DNA of 46,298 nt from Lachnospiraceae bacterium (GTDB lineage: Bacteria; Bacillota; Clostridia; Lachnospirales; Lachnospiraceae), in contig JAAWOU010000024.1 of the NCBI GenBank assembly GCA_022799755.1, positions 1 through 46,298 of the forward strand, in the 5' to 3' direction. The notes beneath the pieces were generated by a model. The model searched no databases. It was given only the letters and a program-made list of their open reading frames with translations, and was not told where the DNA came from. Positions 17,438 to 23,150 of this stretch are shown here, in pieces. Position 1 is the stretch's first letter, and every line of letters starts with the position of its first letter. Made by a program: the position numbers and the translations under genes.

Positions 17438-17617
17438 ATCAGCTTTTGGAAAGGAACCCCCAAATGAAATATATACAGCAGATTACCGAACAACTGAACA
17501 AAATATCTGAGAAACAGAAAGACTAGTGGATACTCTCAGGCAAAATTATTCATGGAAAGCGAGAGGCAGGGATATATCGGCCTTGCGAAAGAGAGTATAG
17601 AGAAGCTGATAGTTTGA
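17434..17617 (+). pseudogene. Frameshifted small third ORF of the ATPase operon
   Basis: An ATG at 17434 overlaps the ATPase stop (ATGA) and opens a 30-codon frame to a TAG at 17524. In the next frame, from 17498 to a TGA at 17615, the sequence again looks coding (QAKLFMESERQGYIGLAK...). Joined, the two would give a helical protein of roughly 60 residues. Either a small frameshift has broken a third gene, or only the 30-codon piece is translated. No homologue is recognised. Confidence 0.45.
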
Positions 17618-17630
17618 TCAAATTTAAGCT

Positions 17631-17663
17631 AAGCGGATACCTTATATAACGAGGCATCCGCTT
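17631..17663 (+). terminator. Hairpin at the end of the ATPase operon
   Basis: AAGCGGAT (17631-17638) pairs with ATCCGCTT (17656-17663) around a 17-nt loop and is followed by TTA. It lies between convergent units. The U-tract is weak. Confidence 0.5.
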
Positions 17664-17720
17664 TATGCTTGGACATTGTATTTACGGCGTTTTTACAATA
17701 TATAAGGTGCGGAAATCTGT

Positions 17721-18524
17721 TCAGGAACTGGCGCTGTTGTAACGCCGCAGTCCCTGCTTCCATACAAAAGCCGTCAGCCCGGTAAATGCCGCAGCTACGG
17801 CGCACCCCTCCAGGGCGGTGCGCCACCCCATTTCTCCCAGGATGCACTGCACCGGCAGAGTGGCCATAAGACCATAGGGCAGCAGGAAGCAGAAAATGAC
17901 ACGGTAGATACCGTAAAAGGCAATGCCCGGCAGCTTCATGCACAGATCCAGCCCCGCTTCCTCCAGCTGCTCCAACCTGGCATTGGTCACCAGAAAGAAG
18001 CAGACGCACCGGATCAGCACCATCATATCATAATGAAGCACCATCATCAGAGCCACCCAGCCCAGATAGAGAAAAATCCCTCCGGCATTCACCATGATTT
18101 CTGCCCTGCGGATGCCGTATCCGATGATGACCAGGCTCATGAGCAGCAGGGGAATGGAGCCGGGATTGATTTTTTCAAAGGTAAGCCGAAGCAGCGGGCT
18201 CACCGGCTTTGTGAGATACAGATCCAGTCCCCCTCCCCGGATCTTTTCCGGCAGCTGCACGATTCCGAAGAAATAGAACACCATGCCCACTGCATTGATC
18301 AGGGAAAAAGTTCCGATGAACAGAATCATCTCCCCCTGGCCCCAGGTGCCGATCCGCTCCACATTGGAATAGACCGCCCCAAAAACCAATAGCTGTATGA
18401 CAAACAGGCTTCCGTCCACGAAAAACGGCCCGAAGAACCCCAGCCGGTACATCATCAATCCCTGAAACCGGATGCGCACCAGCTCCCGCAATATTCTCAG
18501 ATTCTTTCTTCCTCTTTTTCTCAT
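17721..18524 (-). CDS. ABC-2 exporter permease (DUF990/COG3694-like)
   Basis: A 267-residue membrane protein with six hydrophobic segments, of the ABC-2 family 6 (DUF990) type: VRIRFQGLMMYRLGF at the N-terminus, then GTWGQGEMILFIGTFSLINAVGMVF and LPEKIRGGGLDLYLTKPVSPLLRL, which is the characteristic amphipathic segment. It is the last gene of a three-gene operon; its ATG overlaps the previous stop (ATGA). Together with the partner permease and the ATPase it should form a COG4586/4587/3694 exporter, whose substrate is unknown. Confidence 0.9.
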   Translation of the reverse strand: MRKRGRKNLRILRELVRIRFQGLMMYRLGFFGPFFVDGSLFVIQLLVFGAVYSNVERIGTWGQGEMILFIGTFSLINAVGMVFYFFGIVQLPEKIRGGGLDLYLTKPVSPLLRLTFEKINPGSIPLLLMSLVIIGYGIRRAEIMVNAGGIFLYLGWVALMMVLHYDMMVLIRCVCFFLVTNARLEQLEEAGLDLCMKLPGIAFYGIYRVIFCFLLPYGLMATLPVQCILGEMGWRTALEGCAVAAAFTGLTAFVWKQGLRRYNSASS

Positions 18525-19339
18525 ATTCCCACCCCGTCATATTTCTTCCGATAGCTTTTCCAGGTAAACGCGATCACAAGCTGCAGGCACAGGCACCACC
18601 CTGCCAGAACCAAAAGGCCTGGCAGCGCCTCCTCCTGGCAGCGCCCGGTAAACAGCATGGACGGCAGATATGTCACATAGTAAAAGGGCAGCAGGCGCAT
18701 CAGATTCACCACTGTCTCCGGAAATAAGGCCAACGGCACGATGGTTCCGGTGACCAGCGCCGCCAGGTTGCTCTTGATCATCAGAAAAGTGTCGATATTC
18801 TCATATTTCAGGGTCAGTATTCCCAGGTAGAAATTCAGCTGTACCATGAACAGAAGCCCCAGCAGAACCATCCCTGACGCGCAGGCCATGATCAGGGGAT
18901 CCGATGTAAATACGAACCGGATCCGGAACAGGAAGATCCACACCACTGCCGCCAGGAAGTCGAAACTCAGGTAAAAGAGCACCACACCCACCTCCATGGC
19001 GATGAAATATCCCTGTGCGCTTAAGGGCAGCAGCATGTAATTCGTAAAAGTGCCGTTGCGGATGCGGGCACAGATCTCTCCGCTGATGCCATTTGACATT
19101 TCCAGCTGGGACAGAAAGGAGCTGAGGATGTAATAGGACAGCATCCCGTGGAACGTAAATCCGGCCACCAGACTCTTCTGCCGGAAAACCATTCCCCAGA
19201 GCAGATAGGCGAACAGGATCTTGGAAATGGTGAACAGCATGTTGAAGATCACGTCCGCCCGCCAGGCAATCTGGGCTTTTAGATGCAGGTACGCCACTTC
19301 CCGGTATTTTCGGTAAACTGACAAAAGATTAGTCTTCAT
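18521..19339 (-). CDS. ABC-2 exporter permease (COG4587-like)
   Basis: A 272-residue permease with about six transmembrane segments. The N-terminal YRKYREVAYLHLKAQIAWRADVIFNMLFT and the inner segment GEICARIRNGTFTNYMLLPLSAQGYF parallel the partner permease, so the two form a heterodimer. The start overlaps the ATPase gene by 11 bp, and its ribosome site GGAGG lies inside that gene. Function follows from the operon. Confidence 0.9.
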   Translation of the reverse strand: MKTNLLSVYRKYREVAYLHLKAQIAWRADVIFNMLFTISKILFAYLLWGMVFRQKSLVAGFTFHGMLSYYILSSFLSQLEMSNGISGEICARIRNGTFTNYMLLPLSAQGYFIAMEVGVVLFYLSFDFLAAVVWIFLFRIRFVFTSDPLIMACASGMVLLGLLFMVQLNFYLGILTLKYENIDTFLMIKSNLAALVTGTIVPLALFPETVVNLMRLLPFYYVTYLPSMLFTGRCQEEALPGLLVLAGWCLCLQLVIAFTWKSYRKKYDGVGI

Positions 19340-20489
19340 ATTCGGCGCCCTCCTGATAAATCCGTTCTACTACAGTTCCGATTTCGTCCTCCTCCACGGA
19401 GATATCCGTGGGGTTCCAGGGCATGATGGCGGCAAGGGCTGCGCTGGCGGACTCTCTCGGCACCAGGAACACCAGCTTGTGGGGCGTCCTTTCCAGTACT
19501 TCGCCGAACGGAAGTTGACCCGCAAAACGAGGCTGTCCGCCAGGGGAAAGCTGTCCTCCGGAGAGGGACTGTCCGCCAAGGGGAAACTGTCCTCGGGAGA
19601 TGGACTGTCCGCCAAGGTGAAGCTGTCCTCCGAAGATAGGCTGTCTCTCCGGAGGACTTCCCACCGGAAGCTGCTCTTCCGGGGACAGGCCCTCTGCCGG
19701 GAAGATTTCCCGGGAAAACGTCACTGTAATCTTCTTATTCTTTTGGTACCTGGCGAACAGTTCATCCGTCCTGCCGTCGTAGACCTTGCAGCCGTGATGG
19801 ATGACTACGGAACGATCGCAAAGCGCTGCAATATCTTCCATATAGTGGGAAGTCAGGATAATGGAGGTTCCTTTCTCCCGGTTCACCTGCTTTAGGAATT
19901 TCCGTATCTGGTTGGAGGCGATGGCATCCAGACCGATGGTGGGCTCATCCAGGAACAAAATACGCGGATTGTGCAGCAGCGCCACCATCAGCTCCATCTT
20001 CATCCGCTCCCCCAGAGAGAGGGTGCGCACCTGCACGTCCATCAGCTCCCCCACGCCGAACAGTTCCGTAAAATACGCTTTCGTCTCCTGGAACTGCCTT
20101 TCGTCCAGCTCGTAAATCTCCTTGAACAGCCGCAGGGTATCGTTTGCGGTCAGCTCGAAAAAAAGTTGGCTCTTCTGGCCCATGACCACCGCGTACTGGC
20201 GCTTGAATTCGTTTTTCAGGTCATTTGGGTAGAAGTCCAGGACACTGATGTTCCCGCTGGTAGGTGCGATGATGCCCGTGAGCATCTTCGTCAGCGTGGT
20301 CTTTCCGGCGCCGTTGGGCCCAATCAGGCCGATGAATTCCCCCTCTTTCAGGGTAAAGTCAAAATCCCGGACAGCGGATTTCTCCTCGTATTCCCGCTTC
20401 CAGAGACTCTTGATGCTGCCGGAGAGGCCCTCCGGCTTTATGAATCTGCGGTAGGTTTTGGTAAGTTTGTTTGTCTCGATGATATTCAT
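19329..20489 (-). CDS. ABC exporter ATPase (COG4586-like) with repeat-bearing linker
   Basis: A 386-residue nucleotide-binding subunit. Walker A GPNGAGKTTLTKML (57-70), signature LSLGERMKMEL, Walker B ILFLDEPTIGLD and the switch His in ILTSHYMEDI are all intact. After the ABC domain comes a linker with tandem 12-residue repeats (GGQLxxGGQSxS-like), then a C-terminal fold (TPHKLVFLVPRES...). The frame is open further upstream to 20654, but the ATG at 20489 is chosen because the protein family begins at MNIIETNKLTK and GGGAG precedes it. The long upstream leader probably controls the operon. Confidence 0.92.
   Translation of the reverse strand: MNIIETNKLTKTYRRFIKPEGLSGSIKSLWKREYEEKSAVRDFDFTLKEGEFIGLIGPNGAGKTTLTKMLTGIIAPTSGNISVLDFYPNDLKNEFKRQYAVVMGQKSQLFFELTANDTLRLFKEIYELDERQFQETKAYFTELFGVGELMDVQVRTLSLGERMKMELMVALLHNPRILFLDEPTIGLDAIASNQIRKFLKQVNREKGTSIILTSHYMEDIAALCDRSVVIHHGCKVYDGRTDELFARYQKNKKITVTFSREIFPAEGLSPEEQLPVGSPPERQPIFGGQLHLGGQSISRGQFPLGGQSLSGGQLSPGGQPRFAGQLPFGEVLERTPHKLVFLVPRESASAALAAIMPWNPTDISVEEDEIGTVVERIYQEGAEYED
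19530..19660. repeat. 36-bp tandem repeat in the ABC ATPase gene
   Basis: Copies begin at 19530, 19566, 19602 and 19638 (the last partial), each around the core CTGTCCGCCAAGG. The period is exactly 36 bp, encoding 12 residues. It lies in the linker after the ABC domain, so copy-number change keeps frame. Confidence 0.9.
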
Positions 20490-20620
20490 GTTCACATTCT
20501 CCCGGTTGGTTTTTTGCTGCAATTTATCAGGCTGGCGGCCCGATATTACTCCCAAAGCGCCAAAGCACTTGAAAGATGCTGTCAAGCGGGGCGGGGAATC
20601 ATTTCCCTGCCCGCTCAAAC

Positions 20621-20677
20621 AAAAACCGGCCACGGTTGCATCTGCCCTCTGCAAGGCATACTACTTCCGTGGCCGGT
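20621..20677 (-). terminator. Leader terminator 3 (closest to the ABC operon)
   Basis: On the - strand ACCGGCCACGG (20667-20677) pairs with CCGTGGCCGGT (20625-20635), 11 perfect pairs. An inner TTGCA/TGCAA stem (20650-20654/20636-20640) is present, and TTTTTGTTT follows. It lies about 130 nt before the ATPase start. Confidence 0.7.
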
Positions 20678-20737
20678 GGATATCAGGAAACAGGGAATGC
20701 AGACAAGCGCCGCATTCTGTGCGGCGGCTCATGAATC

Positions 20738-20769
20738 AAAAAAGCACAGCCCAATCAGGCTATGCTTTT
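20738..20769 (-). terminator. Leader terminator 2
   Basis: A 12-bp stem (AAAAGCATAGCC read on -, 20758-20769, with GGCTGTGCTTTT 20740-20751, one G-U) has a 6-nt loop and runs into six T. It is a classic intrinsic terminator reading leftwards. Confidence 0.85.
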
Positions 20770-20794
20770 CATGTACAGTCCCAAATATTTCCCC

Positions 20795-20946
20795 AAAAAG
20801 AAGTATATGTTAAGCATTGACAAGGCAGATAAAAGGCATGGTTATCCCCAAAAGCTGACATAACCGCCCTTTCCCCACTGTTCAGTTGACGGATTCCTCC
20901 ACACACACCAAGCTTAACATACACTGCCTCCTTTTTCTTTTTTATG
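20795..20946 (-). ncRNA. Structured leader RNA with terminator 1
   Basis: The transcript from the promoter at 20953-20981 folds so that GTGTATGTTAAGC (20912-20924) pairs with GCTTAACATATAC (20803-20815), 13 pairs with one G-U, followed by TTCTTTTT. Inside lies a second long stem with GGTTAT/ATAACC (20860-20865/20840-20845) extended by AAAGGGC/GCCTTT. The 5' arm of the outer stem contains the leader-peptide start codon, so translation initiation and terminator 1 exclude each other. It resembles no riboswitch class I recall. Confidence 0.6.
20882..20920 (-). CDS. Putative 12-residue leader peptide
   Basis: MLSLVCVEESVN followed by TGA. A perfect AGGAGG (20927-20932) lies 6 bases before the ATG, and a consensus promoter lies about 35 bp further upstream. 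The ATG is inside the 5' arm of terminator 1. This is the arrangement of ribosome-sensing attenuators ahead of resistance or exporter genes. Codons show no single-residue run, so an amino-acid attenuator is unlikely; ribosome stalling by an inhibitor is one inference. A second frame (from 20858, 30 codons) has a poorer site. Confidence 0.5.
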   Translation of the reverse strand: MLSLVCVEESVN

Positions 20947-20952
20947 AAAACA

Positions 20953-20981
20953 AGTATAGTCCCCCAGGCGCCGGCTGTCAA
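20953..20981 (-). promoter_or_regulatory. Strong sigma-A promoter of the ABC exporter leader
   Basis: TTGACA (20976-20981) and TATACT (20953-20958) on the - strand are spaced exactly 17 bp. Transcription should start near 20946. Confidence 0.85.
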
Positions 20982-21042
20982 GTGGAAATCTTTGGAGTAT
21001 GTGCAGCAGCGGAAAGCAGGTGGAAAGCTTCCCTTTTCAGGC

Positions 21043-21071
21043 TTGTGAATCCCCTTAATTTATAGTAAAAT
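21043..21071 (+). promoter_or_regulatory. Probable promoter of the first AAA/PD-(D/E)XK gene
   Basis: TTGTGA (21043-21048) and TAAAAT (21066-21071) are spaced 17 bp, ending 40 bp before the ATG at 21112. It is divergent from the exporter leader promoter. Confidence 0.6.
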
Positions 21072-21111
21072 AAAGTCATAAAGTCCGGTTCAATTCCAGA
21101 AAGGAGCCGCC

Positions 21112-22851
21112 ATGAACACAAGAGTCAAACTGCCCATCGGCATTGAGAATTTTGAAAAAATCCGTACAGGGGGTTTTTACTATGTAGACAAGACCGGCCT
21201 GATAAAGGATATTCTGGAAAACTATAGCGAAGTCAGCCTGTTCACGCGTCCCAGAAGGTTCGGCAAATCCCTTAACATGAACATGCTGAAATATTTCTTT
21301 GAATACGGCTGCGACCCACAGCTTTTTGAAGGGCTTGCCATCCATGGGGAGAAGCAGCTTTGTGAGAAGCACATGGGGCAGTACCCCGTGATCTCCATTA
21401 CCCTGAAAGACGTAAGCGGCAATGATTACAAAACCGCCCTTGGCATGCTCCGTACCACCATCGGAAAGGAAGCCATGCGCTTTCAGTTCCTGTTGGACAG
21501 CCATGCGCTTACCGCTCGTGAAAAGGAATCCTATGAGAAACTGGTCACCATTGATACCTCTTGCGAACAGTTTTTCAGTATGTCCGGTGAAACGCTTGCC
21601 TCCAGTCTTCTGACCCTTTGCGAAGTTCTGCACAGGCATTACGGCCAAAAGGCAATCCTTTTGATCGACGAATACGATGTGCCGTTAGACAAAGCGCAGC
21701 ATTTCGGCTACTACGATGAAATGGTGGGCCTCATCCGAAATCTTTTCAGCCAGGCCCTGAAGAGCAACCACAGCCTGGCATTTGCCGTACTGACAGGGTG
21801 CCTGCGGGTTTCCAAGGAGAGCATATTCACCGGGCTGAACAACTTAAATGTTTTTTCCATAACAAATATACGGTTTGATGAAAGATTTGGATTTACTGAC
21901 AACGAAGTCCGGGCTATGGCAGAGTATTACGGCTATGGCAATCAATTTGATCAGATCAAGGAATGGTATGACGGATACCGGTTCGGCAATGTGGATGTCT
22001 ACTGCCCATGGGATGTCATAAATTATATCGACCTGCTCCGTTCGGAACCAAACGCGCTTCCCAAGCCATTCTGGATCAACACCAGCGGAAACGACATCAT
22101 CCGGAACTTTATCGACATGGCAAAGGCAGGCACCAGAAAGGAGCTGGAACGACTGGTCGACGGAGAATCCATTCCGAAAAAAATCAACCAGGAGCTGACC
22201 TACCGGGACCTCTACGCCTCTGTCGACAACCTCTGGAGCGTCCTCTTTACCACCGGATACCTGACGCAGCGGGGCAGCGAGGACGGTGAAACCTACGACC
22301 TGGCTATCCCCAACCTTGAAATACGCAGGATTTTCATTGACCAGATCCTGGAATGGTTCCAGAAAGAAGCCCGCAAGGACACGCCCGCACTGGACGCGTT
22401 CTGCGACGCATTCGCCAGGGGGGACGCGGAAGCGGCGGAAAGACAGTTCAACGCCTACCTGTCCCGCACGATCAGTATCCGGGACACCAGCGTGCGCAAA
22501 AACAAGAAAGAGAATTTCTACCACGGAATCCTCCTGGGGCTGCTGAGCCACCGGGAAGACTGGTACATCCGCTCCAATGCGGAATCCGGCGATGGCTACA
22601 GCGACATCTTGGTAGAAAGCGAAGAGGAAAGCATCGGCATTGTGATAGAGGTGAAATATCCCGACAGCGGAAAAAAGCCCTCAAAAGAATCTTCTCCTTA
22701 TGAATTCCTGGAAAAAGGCTGCCGGGACGCCCTGGAGCAGATAGAGAAAACAGGCTATGAGGAAGCCCTGCGTCAGGAGGGCTTGGAAACCATCCTGAAA
22801 TACGGCATCGCCTGCAACAGAAAGAAATGCAGAGTATTACAAAAGCGCTAA
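21112..22851 (+). CDS. AAA-ATPase-like protein with C-terminal PD-(D/E)XK domain (DUF1703 type)
   Basis: 579 residues. The N-terminal AAA_ATPase-like domain has the variant Walker A RPRRFGKSLNMNML (about 44-57) after YYVDKTGLI, Walker B AILLIDEYDVPLDKA, and TGCLRVSKESIFTGLNN. The C-terminal PDDEXK-like domain has YSDILVESEEE and IGIVIEVKYP, providing Asp, Glu and Lys. This family is very abundant and multicopy in Clostridia and Bacteroidetes; its job is not established, though nuclease activity is predicted. AAAGGAGCCGCC precedes the ATG. A second family member is at 30711-32402. Confidence 0.9.
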   Translation: MNTRVKLPIGIENFEKIRTGGFYYVDKTGLIKDILENYSEVSLFTRPRRFGKSLNMNMLKYFFEYGCDPQLFEGLAIHGEKQLCEKHMGQYPVISITLKDVSGNDYKTALGMLRTTIGKEAMRFQFLLDSHALTAREKESYEKLVTIDTSCEQFFSMSGETLASSLLTLCEVLHRHYGQKAILLIDEYDVPLDKAQHFGYYDEMVGLIRNLFSQALKSNHSLAFAVLTGCLRVSKESIFTGLNNLNVFSITNIRFDERFGFTDNEVRAMAEYYGYGNQFDQIKEWYDGYRFGNVDVYCPWDVINYIDLLRSEPNALPKPFWINTSGNDIIRNFIDMAKAGTRKELERLVDGESIPKKINQELTYRDLYASVDNLWSVLFTTGYLTQRGSEDGETYDLAIPNLEIRRIFIDQILEWFQKEARKDTPALDAFCDAFARGDAEAAERQFNAYLSRTISIRDTSVRKNKKENFYHGILLGLLSHREDWYIRSNAESGDGYSDILVESEEESIGIVIEVKYPDSGKKPSKESSPYEFLEKGCRDALEQIEKTGYEEALRQEGLETILKYGIACNRKKCRVLQKR

Positions 22852-22888
22852 ATCGGGAAATCTCAGCTCCCGCGCCGGGAACTGCCTT

Positions 22889-22925
22889 AGCCCCGGCTTC
22901 GCGGCTTTGCCGCGGGGCAGGGGCT
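22889..22925 (+). other. GC-rich nested hairpin after the AAA/PD-(D/E)XK gene
   Basis: The outer stem is AGCCCC (22889-22894) with GGGGCT (22920-22925). The inner stem is CGCGGC (22900-22905) with GCCGCG (22909-22914) around TTT. It lies 38 bp past the stop and could end transcription or be a REP-like unit related to the one at 86-111. No T-run follows. Confidence 0.45.
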
Positions 22926-23008
22926 GATTTGTGGAACGACCTTTCCATAACCCGGACAAGCCGGAACCAGAAGTTTGCCGAAATGCGCAGGATTTTGCTG
23001 TTAGGCGT

Positions 23009-23100
23009 CTTAAGTCCCCTGCCCAGAATGCAGACGAGATTATCGTCATTAAGGACGGGCGCATCGTGCAGGACGGCAGCCATGATGAGTTGGTGGCAGT
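23009..23100 (+). pseudogene. Remnant of an ABC transporter ATPase C-terminus
   Basis: One frame reads QNADEIIVIKDGRIVQDGSH then DELVA, the sequence that normally follows the H-loop in exporter ATPases (compare the VLQDGKIVEKGNHDQL segment in the gene at 35365). No Walker A, signature or Walker B precedes it and the frame runs into unrelated codons on both sides. It is a leftover of a deleted gene, squeezed between the AAA/PD-(D/E)XK gene and the convergent rhamnosidase. Confidence 0.75.
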
Positions 23101-23150
23101 GGACTTTCCGCGTTCACTGTCCGGCCAGCTATCCGAAATGCAGAGGAAAT

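Noticed and set aside
20769..20981. 70-codon - strand frame in the exporter leader
   Set aside because: It runs through the promoter, the outer terminator stem and the inner hairpin. The RNA structures and the 12-codon leader frame explain the sequence better.
21083..21100. GGTTCAATTCC resembling a tRNA T-arm
   Set aside because: The flanking bases do not pair as a 5-bp T-stem and no acceptor or anticodon arm is present.
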